A stretch of 64,000 nucleotides of DNA from Minwuiaceae bacterium (GCA_028278525.1 JANQEE010000020.1:204185-268184), one strand, 5' to 3'. Positions 16,941-26,357 are shown, numbered from the stretch's first letter. The notes: generated by a model not told the origin, from the sequence alone. Made by a program: numbers and translations.

Positions 16941-17417
16941 ATGAAAAAACTGATCGCCGTCGCGTTCGTCGCCGGCCTTGTCGGCTTCGTTGCCGGCAAC
17001 GCCTTCTGGTATCTGGCAAGCCCGCTCTGGATCGACAACGTAGTGTCGGAAAGCGCCTCCGCGGCGGATACCGCCAAGGTGCTGGCCACCGGCACCTTCT
17101 CCGATGCCGATGCAGTACACCGCGGCAAAGGCACCGCCACAATTTACGAAGGCACGGCGGGGCAGCGGACGCTCAGGTTCACAGACTTCGAAGTAACCAA
17201 CGGGCCGGACCTGGAGGTCTGGCTGGTCGCCGCCGACAGCGTCGCGTCGAACGCCGACGTCACCGGCAACGCATGGGTCGCGCTTGGCCAACTGAAGGGC
17301 AATATCGGCGACCAGAACTACGACATCCCCGCCGACGTGGACCTGAGCAAGTACCGCTCGGTCGTGATCTGGTGTGAGCAGTTCGGCGTGCTGTTCTCGC
17401 CGGCGGCGCTGAAATGA
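16941..17417 (+). CDS. DM13 domain-containing secreted or anchored protein
   Basis: 158 residues from ATG 16941 preceded by CGGAGAGTGAG. An N-terminal hydrophobic helix (about 5-28, ending in a Trp-Tyr-Leu) is an uncleaved anchor or signal. Residues about 48-156 match the DM13 domain: TGTFSDADAVHRGKGTATIY, then LRFTDFEVTNGPDLEVWLV and the terminal YRSVVIWCEQFGVLFSPAAL with the conserved Cys. DM13 domains are thought to take part in electron transfer or cofactor binding at the cell surface, but their role in bacteria is untested. A terminator-like hairpin follows. Confidence 0.85.
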   Translation: MKKLIAVAFVAGLVGFVAGNAFWYLASPLWIDNVVSESASAADTAKVLATGTFSDADAVHRGKGTATIYEGTAGQRTLRFTDFEVTNGPDLEVWLVAADSVASNADVTGNAWVALGQLKGNIGDQNYDIPADVDLSKYRSVVIWCEQFGVLFSPAALK

Positions 17418-17445
17418 CGGGCCGACATGCGTCCCCTCGGCCCGC

Positions 17446-17483
17446 GACCAGGGGCGGCCAGCCCCCAAAAGCCGCCCCTGGTC
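17446..17483 (+). terminator. Hairpin after the DM13 gene, probable terminator
   Basis: GACCAGGGGCGGC (17446-17458) pairs perfectly with GCCGCCCCTGGTC (17471-17483) across a 12-base loop, and ATCCTTTCG follows. The stem is strong but the U-tract is poor, so termination efficiency is uncertain. Confidence 0.6.
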
Positions 17484-17612
17484 ATCCTTTCGATAGCGCC
17501 CGAGGACGGGTCGTAATGTCGTCGAAGATCGCGTGGCGCTACATCTGGTATACTATCCGGAGAATCTTCGGTAGGGTTTGCGCATCTCGATCATGTGCGG
17601 GAGATTACCTCA

Positions 17613-17813
17613 GTGAAACCGCAGAGATGGAATACGCAACGACTGGCACTGTATGGTGCGTTCGGAGGTGCGGCCCTGACCATTATCAGATCCTACGACG
17701 TCCTCTCCGAACTGGGTATCGTTCATTCTGGCGCCCAGATTATCGGTGGCGCAATAGGTGGCGCCATATTGTTGGCAATAATCTCGGGGGCGCGAAACCT
17801 GTTCGTGCGGTAA
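17613..17813 (+). CDS. Small membrane protein, unknown function
   Basis: 66 residues from the GTG at 17613, which has GGAG about ten bases upstream; a GTG at 17595 would add six residues. After a basic leader (KPQRWNTQR) come two hydrophobic segments, ALYGAFGGAALTIIRSY and an AQIIGGAIGGAILLAIISGA helix with GxxxG spacing, then a basic end. I do not recognise the family. It ends five bases before the secreted protein at 17819, so the two are probably cotranscribed. A longer frame across this stretch (17414-18424) is only a read-through of the next gene's frame. Confidence 0.55.
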   Translation: MKPQRWNTQRLALYGAFGGAALTIIRSYDVLSELGIVHSGAQIIGGAIGGAILLAIISGARNLFVR

Positions 17814-17818
17814 GTAGT

Positions 17819-18424
17819 GTGATCCCGCAATCCTTCCGTATCAGATTTAGCACAGGACAGGCGAAAGCCGTCCTGTCGGCGATCTTTGCCTGGCCACTCC
17901 TTGCCGGCGGCGCCGGCGCGCAGAACGCGACGCCGTTGGTGCAGCCGTTGTTCGAGGCCAAGACCGAACATTGCATGGTCCGGGCGGCGACGGAGCCGAA
18001 GTGGAAGGTGATCCGTGTCGATATGAATGAGATATCGACGGGCCGGGACTGCGTCTTAAACGAGCAGGAAACGGTGGAGATCTTCTCCCTTGTGTTCAAG
18101 ACGCACAAGGATACCCACGACCGGACCCCCTACGTCTCGCTGATCGTCGGCAGTGTCGAGCGCTATCCCTGGATGCAGCGCCACCTGATGGAAATGGCGC
18201 GTGGCGATCCGAACTGGAGGCGCGACCGGGGCAAGCCCGGCGACGGGCGGACCAATGCTTATGTCAACCGCGTGCTGAGCCGGTCCCCCGTGATCGACGT
18301 CTTCAACCGGTCGTCGGAGCCTTACGGTTTTCGCCTTGCCGATATGGATTGCGAGAAAGTCTTTGTTTCGGACGACGGTCTGCCGTACGACGCCTTCTGC
18401 TGGCTGCATATCGCGCCCAGGTAG
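17819..18424 (+). CDS. Hypothetical periplasmic protein with four cysteines
   Basis: 201 residues from a GTG at 17819. The N-terminus is a good Sec signal: basic RIRFSTGQAK, hydrophobic AVLSAIFAWPLLAGGAG and a likely AQNA cleavage site. The mature part has four Cys (in EHCMV, GRDCV, DMDCE, AFCWL), suggesting two disulfides, and recurring charged segments. No family was recognised. The frame stays open upstream to 17414, but those residues overlap the small membrane protein and look non-biological. It is the middle of three consecutive unknown envelope proteins. Confidence 0.65.
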   Translation: MIPQSFRIRFSTGQAKAVLSAIFAWPLLAGGAGAQNATPLVQPLFEAKTEHCMVRAATEPKWKVIRVDMNEISTGRDCVLNEQETVEIFSLVFKTHKDTHDRTPYVSLIVGSVERYPWMQRHLMEMARGDPNWRRDRGKPGDGRTNAYVNRVLSRSPVIDVFNRSSEPYGFRLADMDCEKVFVSDDGLPYDAFCWLHIAPR

Positions 18425-18429
18425 GACCG

Positions 18430-19458
18430 ATGCGGGAATCGCTTTCCGGCCGGGCCAGGGACAACGGTTTCCTATCGACAGTTATCTTTTGCATCTGCGT
18501 CTGCGGCACCGGGGCTGTGGTCGCCTTCGGCGCCGAATACCTCACCGGCGTGCCGATTACCGAGATCCTGAGCTGGTGGTGGCGCGAGGGCGAAGGCCGG
18601 GTGCCGGTGATCGTCATGAGCTCGCTGCTGTTCTTCTTCGCCATTCTGCTGTCGCTCTGGGCGATGGCCTGGACGCAGGTCCTGCGCGGCGAACTGGTGC
18701 CGTATGTCTGGCTGGGCCCGGACCTGATCAACAACAAGGGCTACTACTACGCGACCGACGACCCGACCCGGGAGCGGATGACGCTGCGGGTCGATAGAGA
18801 CCGGTACGGTTTCAACTATTCCAGTTCGATCGACTCGCTTTTTCTTACCCACACCATGATCCGCTTCGGGCCGAGGCCGGAACAGATCGGGCGCGCCGTG
18901 GAACACGGGCTCGGGCCGCAGATCAAGCTGGCCCTGTTCCAGTATGTGACGCTGCTGTTCGGCGTCACGCCGGTCGGGCACGTGGTCTACCAATACATCC
19001 AGGCGCACGGCCTGCCGAGCGCCGCGCCGGCGGCGTGGAGTCTCGCCGCCATCGTGCTCGGCCCGCTGTTCGCGGTGCAGGTCCTGGGTCTTGTGACCGG
19101 CGATAAGGCCCTGAAAAGGAAGCTGGCCGCGTTTCCGGAAAAGGAATACGTCCGCGTCCACGACACCGACCTGAAGCCCGGCGACACGGTCACGGTGACG
19201 TTAAAGAAGAAGGGCCGGGAGCGGCGGAAGAGCGGCAACAAGCCCTTCGACTGCTTCTATCTGGTCGAATGGGCAAGCGGGCCGGCGCTGACGGTCAGTG
19301 CCGTCTTCGCCTTCCACGCCAGCCGCAAAATCAAGGAGAAGATCGACGAACTGGACCGCCTGACCGAGCGGCAAAGCCAGATCGGTTGCCGCGTCGACGA
19401 GAACTTCAAACTGCGGCCAACCCTGTTCGACGACGTGAAGGACCCCGACTGGATCTAG
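18430..19458 (+). CDS. Hypothetical multi-pass membrane protein
   Basis: 342 residues from ATG 18430, five bases after the previous stop; an ATG at 18349 lies inside that gene and is less likely. Hydrophobic helices are near residues 15-35, 55-80, 180-200 and 210-235, with a possible fifth near 300. A hydrophilic domain around 85-160 contains GYYYATDDPTRERM and a soluble tail ends DVKDPDWI. The stretch DTDLKPGDTVTVTLKKKGRERR is a short basic beta-like segment. I do not recognise the family. The TAG stop codon belongs to the end of a family A repeat. Confidence 0.65.
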   Translation: MRESLSGRARDNGFLSTVIFCICVCGTGAVVAFGAEYLTGVPITEILSWWWREGEGRVPVIVMSSLLFFFAILLSLWAMAWTQVLRGELVPYVWLGPDLINNKGYYYATDDPTRERMTLRVDRDRYGFNYSSSIDSLFLTHTMIRFGPRPEQIGRAVEHGLGPQIKLALFQYVTLLFGVTPVGHVVYQYIQAHGLPSAAPAAWSLAAIVLGPLFAVQVLGLVTGDKALKRKLAAFPEKEYVRVHDTDLKPGDTVTVTLKKKGRERRKSGNKPFDCFYLVEWASGPALTVSAVFAFHASRKIKEKIDELDRLTERQSQIGCRVDENFKLRPTLFDDVKDPDWI

Positions 19459-19632
19459 CAGGCTGCTGAAAAAGGCAGTTGAGCGTTTGCCCACCCTTCG
19501 AGATGGCCCTGCGGGCCTCCTCAGGATGAGGTCGTCGTGTTGTCAACATGCTAGCCCTCATGCTGAGGAGGCGCGAAGCGCCGTCTCGAAGGGTGGGCAA
19601 ACGCTCAACTGCCTTTTTCAGCAGCCTACCAG
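19455..19632. repeat. Dispersed palindromic element, family A copy 2 (MITE-like)
   Basis: About 178 bp with terminal inverted repeats CTAGCAGGCTGCTGAAAAAGG at the left and CCTTTTTCAGCAGCCTACCAG at the right. Next inside is GTTGAGCGTTTGCCCACCC and its complement near 19600. The left CTAG provides the stop codon of the gene ending at 19458, as in copy 1. It separates that gene from the convergent glutathione S-transferase gene. Confidence 0.8.
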
Positions 19633-19690
19633 GACAATTTCGCCCGGCTAATCGACATCGACTATGCAATCCGATTAACCGGACGACGCT

Positions 19691-20455
19691 CTAGTTCGCG
19701 TAAGGGATGCCCGAGGTGCCGCTGCCGACAAGCTCCGTGCCCTTCGCCAGGGATGTTTTGCGGGTCATGGGAATGAGATTGCCGTCGAGGCGCATTTGCC
19801 CGACCTCCATGATCGTCTGGTTCACGGCTTTCGAATGCGGGCGTTTGGCGATCGTATCGAACCACTTCTTGACCTTGGGGTACTTCTTCCATTCGGCGTC
19901 GGGGATGATCTTTCCGGCGTCGTGGGATACGAACTCGTGATAGCCCTGCAGATCCGCGAAGCTGATCTCATTGCCGGCGATGTATTTGCTGTTGGCGAGC
20001 CAGTCGTCGAGGATCCCCATCGATTCATAGAGAACGTGCAGCCCTTTCTCGATTTCCCGGGAGTAGTCGTGCTTGCCCCAGATGCATTCCGCGAAGTGCG
20101 AATAGAAGAAGGCGCCGGCGCCGCGGCGCAGCGTCGTCGAATGCCAATGCAGGTACTGCTGGACGATGGCTCTTTCCTGCATCGTCGCCCCGAACCAATT
20201 GGCGGGCACATCGAATTTCTCGTTCAGGTAGGACGCGATCGCCGCGCTTTCCCAGACAACGAAATCGCCATCGCAGAGGATCGGCACCTGTCCCGTCGGG
20301 TTATACTTGTCCTTGAATTCCTGCTGCTCGTTGCTGCCGTCCAAGAGGTTAACGATCTCCTCTTCGAAAGGAATATCAGTCTCGAGCATGAATTGGTGAA
20401 CGGCCCGGCATGGCTGGGAAGTAGGATGGTGCATAAAGCGTACTGTAGAGCTCAT
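19691..20455 (-). CDS. Glutathione S-transferase family protein
   Basis: 254 residues. The N-terminal thioredoxin-like domain has HHPTSQPCRAVHQF, the cis-Pro motif TGQVPILCDGD and the glutathione-binding WESAAIASYL. The C-terminal all-helical domain has YIAGNEISFADL, the conserved N-capping box and hydrophobic staple. The arrangement resembles theta-like GSTs. Substrate and physiological role are unknown. It is divergent from the RidA-family gene, with a 101-base spacer. Confidence 0.88.
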   Translation of the reverse strand: MSSTVRFMHHPTSQPCRAVHQFMLETDIPFEEEIVNLLDGSNEQQEFKDKYNPTGQVPILCDGDFVVWESAAIASYLNEKFDVPANWFGATMQERAIVQQYLHWHSTTLRRGAGAFFYSHFAECIWGKHDYSREIEKGLHVLYESMGILDDWLANSKYIAGNEISFADLQGYHEFVSHDAGKIIPDAEWKKYPKVKKWFDTIAKRPHSKAVNQTIMEVGQMRLDGNLIPMTRKTSLAKGTELVGSGTSGIPYAN

Positions 20456-20556
20456 GATGGCTTCCTCCGCTTTTTCGGCATCGATTCGAATACTGTGACT
20501 TTCGTCGATGTTCTTTTAGCCTACATGTCTTACGTCGTTATGAACAGGAAGGCGGA

Positions 20557-20970
20557 ATGGTAGACAGCTTTAATCCACCCGACGTATGGGCGCCTTTCGG
20601 GGCGTTTTCGATGGCGGTGATCCAGGGCGACGGACAGGTCGTTCATCTGAAAGGCCAGGTCGCGCTCGACCGGGACGGCAACGTCGTCGGCAAGGGCGAC
20701 ATGCGGGCGCAGGTCCGCCAGGTGCTTGAAAACATTCGCACCGTGCTGGCCGCGCTTGGCGGAACGATGGGCGACATCGTCTCGCTGACCCAGTACGCGA
20801 CCGATATCGAACTGTTCATGCAGAGCGGCGATGTCCGGCAGGAATTCTTTACAGACCCTTACCCGGTGACGACGACCGTCGAGGTCTCCCGGCTGTATCA
20901 CACAGATTTGATGATCGAGATCACCGCCATCGCGGAAATCCCGAGGGACAGCTTCCGGCACCCGGCATAA
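20557..20970 (+). CDS. RidA family protein (YjgF/YER057c/UK114)
   Basis: 137 residues. RidA-fold elements include HLKGQVALDRDGNVVGKGDM, VRQVLENIRTVLAALGG, LTQYATDIE and the ending IEITAIAEIP. RidA proteins hydrolyse reactive enamine/imine intermediates; this is a RidA-like paralogue because the residue usually seen as the catalytic Arg is followed here by VSRLYHTDLM rather than the canonical V-(E/R)-V-x-(A/R). The adjacent D-aminoacylase and SDR make a role with amino-acid catabolic imines plausible, but that is inference. Confidence 0.85.
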   Translation: MVDSFNPPDVWAPFGAFSMAVIQGDGQVVHLKGQVALDRDGNVVGKGDMRAQVRQVLENIRTVLAALGGTMGDIVSLTQYATDIELFMQSGDVRQEFFTDPYPVTTTVEVSRLYHTDLMIEITAIAEIPRDSFRHPA

Positions 20971-20979
20971 AGGACGCCG

Positions 20980-22455
20980 CTAGCCGCCGCCGCGCGCCGT
21001 CTCCTGAAGCCTGATCGCGCGGCCCGGGCGGGCGCCGGTGGCCTGGCCGGCCTGCCAGACCGGTTCGCCGTTGACCAGCACGCGGTCGATGCCGCCGGCC
21101 GGCTGCATCGGGTTCTGGAAGTCGGCACGGTCGATCACCGTTTCCGGATCGAACAAGACGAGGTCCGCGTAATAGCCGGGTTGCACCAGGCCGCGGTCGG
21201 CCAGGCCGAACTCCTTGGCCGGCAGGCCGGTCATCGAACGGACGGCGTCCTCCATGGTCACGATGCCGAGGTCGCGGGCGTAGTGGCCGAGCACGCGCGG
21301 GAAGGTGCCCCAAAGCCTGGGATGGGGGTGGCTGTCGCTCGGCAGGCCGTCGGAGCCGATCATCGACTTCGGGAAGGCGATGACGCGCTGCACGTCTTCC
21401 TCGTCCATCTGGAAATAGACCGCGCCGGCAGGCAGCAGGGCTTCCGCAGCCGCCCCGCGGTCGAGGCCCAGTTCCGCCGCGATCTCGTCCAGGTCGCGGC
21501 CGGCGACGTCGGGCCGCTTGGTGCACCAGGTGACCAGCACCTTCGACGCCGCGACCGCGTTGTCCGGCAGCAGCACCGTCGACGAGGCGATATAGGGATA
21601 GACGTCGAGGGTGACGCGCTGCTTGCCCATCAGTTCCTCGATCAGCGGCAGGGTCTCCCTGGTGCGGCCGAAGTTGGCGGCGCCCGTGGTCTTGTGATGG
21701 GAAATCACCAGTTGCACGCCGCCGCGGCGGGCGATTTCAGCGGCTTCCTCGATCGCTTCGATGACATCCGCGGCCTCGTCGCGGATATGCGCCGTATAGA
21801 CGGCATCGACAGGGCCTAAGGTCTCGGCCACGGCGGCGACCTCGTCGGTGGTGGCGGCCTTGGCCGGCGGATAGAACAGGCCGGACGACATGCCGACGGC
21901 GCCGGCTTCCAACGCCTCGGTCATCAGGCCGCGCATCACGTCGATTTCCTTGTCGGTCGCGGTGCGGCCGAGATCGTCCATCGCGTTGTAGCGGAGCGTG
22001 GTGTGGCCGATCAGGGTCAGGGAATTGAGTGCAGCCGGCGACTTGTCCAGACGGTCGAAATAATCGCCGGTGGAGCGGAAACAGTGCTCTTCGGTATCGA
22101 CCAGCAGGTCGAAGGGCGGGGGCGGCAGGCCTTCGCGCACGAACGGCGAGACGCTGACGCCACAATTGCCGACGACGACGGTGGTCACCCCCTGGCTCGC
22201 CTTGGCCGGCACGTCGGGGTGGCTCAGCAGATAGCGGTCGTCGTGGGTGTGGACGTCGATGAAGCCGGGCGCCAGCGCCTTGCCGGCGGCGTCTATCTCG
22301 GTGTCCGCGGCCATGGCGCCGAGATCGCCAACGGCGCCGATGCGGTCGCCGACGACGGCGACATCGGCGGGGCGCGCGGGATCGCCTGAGCCGTCGAACA
22401 GGGTGGCGCCGCGGAAGATCAGGTCGGCGCGGCCGGAAGAAGAGGGATCAGACAC
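20980..22455 (-). CDS. N-acyl-D-amino-acid deacylase family amidohydrolase
   Basis: 491 residues, starting with GTG at 22455. An N-terminal beta-sandwich precedes IDVHTHDDRYLL, the HxH metal site; GNCGVSVSP, ISHHKTTGAANFG and a distal IGSDGLPSDSHPHPRLWGTFPRVLGHY complete the D-aminoacylase signature. Such enzymes release D-amino acids from N-acyl forms or cleave related ureido compounds. The gene overlaps the upstream SDR by eight bases (GTGTCTGA), so the two are translationally coupled. Together with RidA they look like a small D-amino-acid or N-acyl amino-acid catabolic set, although RidA is on the opposite strand. Confidence 0.88.
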   Translation of the reverse strand: MSDPSSSGRADLIFRGATLFDGSGDPARPADVAVVGDRIGAVGDLGAMAADTEIDAAGKALAPGFIDVHTHDDRYLLSHPDVPAKASQGVTTVVVGNCGVSVSPFVREGLPPPPFDLLVDTEEHCFRSTGDYFDRLDKSPAALNSLTLIGHTTLRYNAMDDLGRTATDKEIDVMRGLMTEALEAGAVGMSSGLFYPPAKAATTDEVAAVAETLGPVDAVYTAHIRDEAADVIEAIEEAAEIARRGGVQLVISHHKTTGAANFGRTRETLPLIEELMGKQRVTLDVYPYIASSTVLLPDNAVAASKVLVTWCTKRPDVAGRDLDEIAAELGLDRGAAAEALLPAGAVYFQMDEEDVQRVIAFPKSMIGSDGLPSDSHPHPRLWGTFPRVLGHYARDLGIVTMEDAVRSMTGLPAKEFGLADRGLVQPGYYADLVLFDPETVIDRADFQNPMQPAGGIDRVLVNGEPVWQAGQATGARPGRAIRLQETARGGG

Positions 22456-23206
22456 AGCGGCCTCCGTCGACTTCGAGGCAGACGCCGGTGATGAACTCGG
22501 CCTCGTCGGAGGCGAGGTAGAGCGCCGCGTTGGCGATATCGCGCGGCTTGCTCATGCGGCCGAGCGGCACGGTCGAGATGAACTTCTCGCGCATTTCCGG
22601 CGTGTCCACGCCGCCCATGAATTCGACGACCATCGGCGTGTCGGAGACCACCGGACAGATCGCGTTGACCCGGATCTTGTCCGGCGCCAGTTCCACGGCC
22701 ATCGATTTGGAAATCGTCGTCACGGCACCCTTGGAGCCGTTGTACCAGGTGAGACCGGGGCGCGGGCGCAACGCCGCGGTCGACGCGGTGTTGATGATGA
22801 CGCCGCCGCCGCGGGCCTTCAGCGCGGGCACGCCGTGCAGGGTGGCGAGATAGACGCTCTTCACGTTGACGGCGAAGATTTTGTCGAACGTCGCCTCGTC
22901 GATCTCCAGCATTGACATGTTGCGCTGCGGGACGCCGGCATTGTTGACCAGGATGTCCAGCCCGCCGAAGCCCTCGACCGCGGCCTGGATCATGGCGCGG
23001 ACATCGGCGTCGCTGGTCACGTCGCCGACGAACGGCTTGGCGGTGGCGCCGGTCGCCGAAATCGCGCCCGCCACACGCTCCGCCGCCTCGCCGTTGATGT
23101 CGGCGACCAGCACGCTGGCGCCTTCCTCCGCATAGCGCTGGGCGATGCCTTCGCCGAAGCCGGACCCGGCCCCGGTGACGATCGCCGATTTATTCTCCAG
23201 GCGCAT
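22448..23206 (-). CDS. SDR family oxidoreductase
   Basis: 252 residues from the ATG at 23206, preceded by GGGAGGATTGG; the frame extends to 23326 through a palindromic repeat and is not used. NAD(P) binding shows in IVTGAGSGFGEGIA; NNAG, the Ser in NTASTAAL, and the catalytic Tyr-Lys in WYNGSKGA complete the classical SDR set. The C-terminal EFITGVCLEVDGG is typical. Substrate is unknown. It is the first gene of a coupled pair with the D-aminoacylase. Confidence 0.9.
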   Translation of the reverse strand: MRLENKSAIVTGAGSGFGEGIAQRYAEEGASVLVADINGEAAERVAGAISATGATAKPFVGDVTSDADVRAMIQAAVEGFGGLDILVNNAGVPQRNMSMLEIDEATFDKIFAVNVKSVYLATLHGVPALKARGGGVIINTASTAALRPRPGLTWYNGSKGAVTTISKSMAVELAPDKIRVNAICPVVSDTPMVVEFMGGVDTPEMREKFISTVPLGRMSKPRDIANAALYLASDEAEFITGVCLEVDGGRCV

Positions 23207-23294
23207 TCCAATCCTCCCACATTTCTTGACCACGCTTGCGGGAAGTCTACGGCAAAGCCGCGCCCGGTGCAGCCGCGGGGATTCCATTGTGGTC

Positions 23295-23379
23295 GCTTGA
23301 CCCGTCCCGCTCCCCCACCCGACCACCCATCAAGCATACTTTCGTGGGTGGTCGGGTGGGGGAGCGGGACGGGTCAAGC
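23295..23379. repeat. Dispersed GC-rich palindrome, family C copy 2
   Basis: Two perfect 35-base arms (23295-23329 and 23345-23379) flank a 15-base loop. The arms contain GACCCGTCCCGCTCCCCCACCC. The element lies between the start regions of divergent genes, so it is not acting purely as a terminator here. Confidence 0.85.
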
Positions 23380-23469
23380 CCGCGCACGCGATACAACGAG
23401 TAAAACCAGCGTGAGGTGCGGCAGTGCGCCGCAGTATTGGACGGGGGAGATCGGCTACACTGCTGCGCT

Positions 23470-24099
23470 ATGAAAACACGCTTGGCTTTGTTCGTATCGA
23501 TTGCCTCCGCGACCCTGGCGATGGTGATCGTCGTCACCGTCGGGATCACGCTGTGGCAGTCGCAATCGCCGCAGAAGACAGTCCGCAGCATCGCCACCGC
23601 GACCGGCGTCAAAATCGGCGGGCCGTTCGTGCTGACCAACCACAACGGCCAGGAGGTCACCGAGGCCGCGTTCAGCGGGTCCTACATGCTGATCTACTTC
23701 GGCTACAGCTTCTGCCCGGACGTCTGCCCGACGGAGTTGCAGAACATCGCCGTGGCGATGGACGAACTGGGCAAACACGCCGAGCGGGTCACGCCGGTCT
23801 TCATCACCGTCGATCCGGCGCGCGATACCGTGGCCTTCATCAAGGACTACGTGGAAGCCTTCCACCCGAAGATGGTCGGGCTGACCGGGCCGCAGGAGAA
23901 CATCGACAAGGCGGCGCGGTCCTACCGCGTGTTCTACGCGAAAGTGGACGACGCGAGCTCGACCGAGTACCTGATGGACCACACATCCTATGTGTACCTG
24001 ATGGGCCCGGATGGGAAGTTCGTGACGATGTTCGGCGCCAACACGCCACCGGAAGAGATCGCCGCGGCGGTCGTTCAGGATATTAAAGAACGATCGTAG
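23470..24099 (+). CDS. SCO1/SenC family copper chaperone or redox protein
   Basis: 209 residues. A basic-hydrophobic N-terminus (residues 3-29) anchors the protein in the inner membrane. The thioredoxin-like domain has the copper site C82-x3-C86 in FGYSFCPDVCPTEL and the distal H171 in MDHTSYVYLMGPDG. SCO proteins load the CuA site of cytochrome c oxidase and can act in redox signalling. No cox genes are visible within the window, so this copy is separate from an oxidase operon. Other frames through this DNA are less convincing. Confidence 0.9.
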   Translation: MKTRLALFVSIASATLAMVIVVTVGITLWQSQSPQKTVRSIATATGVKIGGPFVLTNHNGQEVTEAAFSGSYMLIYFGYSFCPDVCPTELQNIAVAMDELGKHAERVTPVFITVDPARDTVAFIKDYVEAFHPKMVGLTGPQENIDKAARSYRVFYAKVDDASSTEYLMDHTSYVYLMGPDGKFVTMFGANTPPEEIAAAVVQDIKERS

Positions 24100-24113
24100 G
24101 CGGCGGCCGCCGT

Positions 24114-26258
24114 CTAGCCGACCGCGACCAGGTCCCGCGCGCCGCGGCCTGGGAAGATCACCCGAACCACCGTGCCTTCTCCGACCTTGCTGTCCAGTTC
24201 CAGAACGCCGCCTTGGAGTTCGACCAGCGACTTGGTGAGCGGCAGGCCGAGGCCGGTGCCTTCGTAGCGGCGGCTCAGGCTGCTGTCGATCTGGCTGAAC
24301 GGCTGTAACGCGATGGGAATATCCTCGGCGCGCATGCCGATGCCGCTGTCGGTCACGGAAAGGATAAGCTTGCCATCGTCCTGCAAGGTGGCGTCGACCT
24401 CGACCTTGCCGCCTTCCGGCGTGAACTTGATGGCGTTGGACAACAGGTTGAGCAGGATCTGTTTGACCATCCGTTGATCGGCGGGAATGGTCGGCAGGTC
24501 TTCGGCGACGCTGCTGGTCAGGGCGACACGGCCCGTCACCGCGCGCTCCCGCACCACGCGCATGCAGGCGGCGACGGTCGGGGCGAGGTCGATATCGCGA
24601 ATGACCGGCCGTAAGCGACCGGCCTCCGCCTTCGACAGATCGAGGATGTCGTTGATCACGCTGAGCAGATGGGTGCCGCTATCGTAGATGTCGCGCGCGT
24701 ATTCGACGTACCGCGCGGAACCGATCGGCCCGAACAGTTCCTGATTGATGATCTCCGAGAAGCCGATGATCGCATTGAGCGGCGTACGCAGCTCGTGGCT
24801 CATGTTGGCCAGGAACTCGCTCTTGGCCCGGCTGGCGAACTCCGCCTGCTCCCGCGCGTGCCGCTGTTCCTCGAGCGCCTGCTCGCGTTCGGTGACATCG
24901 CTGTAGACGGTGACGAATCCGCCACCGGGCAAGGGATTGCCGATCACCTCGACAACCGTGCCGTCGGGCCGGGCCCGGGCGAAACGGTGCGGCTGAAACT
25001 GCCTGGCCAGTTCGACGCGTTCGCGGATCAGTTCTTCGACGTCGCCGTCGCCGTACTCGCCGCGTTCGGCGTTGTAGCGAATGACATCTTCGAAATGGGC
25101 GCCCGACTGGAACATCTCCGCCGGCAACTCCAGGAGCTCGATCGCCTGATCGTTCATGGCGAACAGGTTGAGATCCGCGTCGCAAATGCTGAGCCCGGCC
25201 GGCACGCTGGCGACGACAGCGTCGAGCATGTCGGAGTGCAGTTCAAGGTCCTGCTCGCGCTCTTTGATCGCGGTGATGTCGGTGTAAATGCCGACCGTGC
25301 CGCCATCGTTGGTGCGGCGTTCGCTGACCAAAAGCCAGCGCCCGTCCACCATGCGCGTTTCCCAACTGGCGTCGGCTTCCTTACGACGCGCCAGCCGGTT
25401 GCGAACCCATTCGTCCTCGCCGCCGACCGCATCGGGGACATTGCCGGATTCGACCAGGCCGCGGATCACATCTTCGAATAGGATGCCCGGCTGGAGATCG
25501 TTGCCGCCCTTGCCGTAGAAAGTACGGAAACGGCTGTTGCAGATGACGAGCCTGTCGTCGGCGTCGTAGAGCACGAAGCCTTCATTGCTGGCTTCCAGGG
25601 CCTCGATCAGATGGCCACGCGCCCGATCGACGTCCTGCTGAGCCTCAACCTCGTTGGTGATGTCGGTGCCGGTGCCGCGGTAGCCCGCCAAGGCACCGGT
25701 TTCGTTGAACACCGGCTTGCCGCTGACCTTGAACCAGCGATTGTCCAGATTGGCGGCCTGGTAAATGAAATTGGAGAATTGCCGATGCGCCTCCAGATCC
25801 GCCAGATGGGCCTGCACGTCGGGCCGGTCCACATCCCCGATCAGTTGATAGCGCCGCAGACCGATGATCTCGTCGGGCCGGTGCCCGCTGAGATCGAAGA
25901 AGCGCGACGAGAGATAGCTGAAGCGATGATCCGAATCGGTTTCCCAGATCCAATCGCTGGCAACCTCCGCGATATCCTCGAAACGCTGCTCGGCCATCCG
26001 CTGGGCCCGCCGCGCCGCATCGTTCGCGAGGCCCGCGTCGGGCGGGCGCGACACGTGCCGGAAGACCAGCAGAAACAGGCCGACGGCCGCGGCAGCGACG
26101 GTGGCGAAGGCCGCGATGTCGATACCGGAAAAGGCGAAAAACGAATCGGGACGGCCTGCGCGAAACAGCGGGACGGAGAGACCGACCAGGCAGACACAGG
26201 CAAGAACCCAAGCGATTAGCACCGGCCAACGCTGGATTGGTAGTTGGCTAGAAGTCAT
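24114..26258 (-). CDS. Membrane-associated PAS-domain sensor histidine kinase
   Basis: 714 residues from ATG 26258, preceded by TTGGAGTTAC. Two N-terminal membrane helices (about 12-32, 47-66) are followed by three PAS domains: about 80-200 ([24 protein letters not shown]), about 215-320 ([18 protein letters not shown]) and about 340-450 ([17 protein letters not shown]). Then come a HisKA domain with phospho-acceptor H488 in [10 protein letters not shown] and a catalytic ATPase domain with TDSGIGM and [10 protein letters not shown]. There is no receiver domain and no adjacent response regulator, so the partner is elsewhere. The periplasmic loop is very short, so sensing is probably cytoplasmic (redox, ligand or light). 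Confidence 0.92.
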   Translation of the reverse strand: MTSSQLPIQRWPVLIAWVLACVCLVGLSVPLFRAGRPDSFFAFSGIDIAAFATVAAAAVGLFLLVFRHVSRPPDAGLANDAARRAQRMAEQRFEDIAEVASDWIWETDSDHRFSYLSSRFFDLSGHRPDEIIGLRRYQLIGDVDRPDVQAHLADLEAHRQFSNFIYQAANLDNRWFKVSGKPVFNETGALAGYRGTGTDITNEVEAQQDVDRARGHLIEALEASNEGFVLYDADDRLVICNSRFRTFYGKGGNDLQPGILFEDVIRGLVESGNVPDAVGGEDEWVRNRLARRKEADASWETRMVDGRWLLVSERRTNDGGTVGIYTDITAIKEREQDLELHSDMLDAVVASVPAGLSICDADLNLFAMNDQAIELLELPAEMFQSGAHFEDVIRYNAERGEYGDGDVEELIRERVELARQFQPHRFARARPDGTVVEVIGNPLPGGGFVTVYSDVTEREQALEEQRHAREQAEFASRAKSEFLANMSHELRTPLNAIIGFSEIINQELFGPIGSARYVEYARDIYDSGTHLLSVINDILDLSKAEAGRLRPVIRDIDLAPTVAACMRVVRERAVTGRVALTSSVAEDLPTIPADQRMVKQILLNLLSNAIKFTPEGGKVEVDATLQDDGKLILSVTDSGIGMRAEDIPIALQPFSQIDSSLSRRYEGTGLGLPLTKSLVELQGGVLELDSKVGEGTVVRVIFPGRGARDLVAVG

Positions 26259-26357
26259 GTAACTCCAAGAACGTCGGGCGTCGCCCCGCACGCCGCCGTC
26301 AGTCGGCCCGGAGTCTAATTTTATTAACTGTAAAAAAAGGTTAACAAACCAAACCGG

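Noticed and set aside
15129..17468. 779-codon minus-strand frame over the acetolactate synthase-like gene
   Set aside because: It crosses a palindromic repeat and the DM13 gene; the plus-strand genes have clear motifs and ribosome sites.
17414..17818. N-terminal extension of the secreted four-Cys protein
   Set aside because: It would overlap the small membrane protein, lacks conserved features, and places the signal peptide in the middle of the protein.
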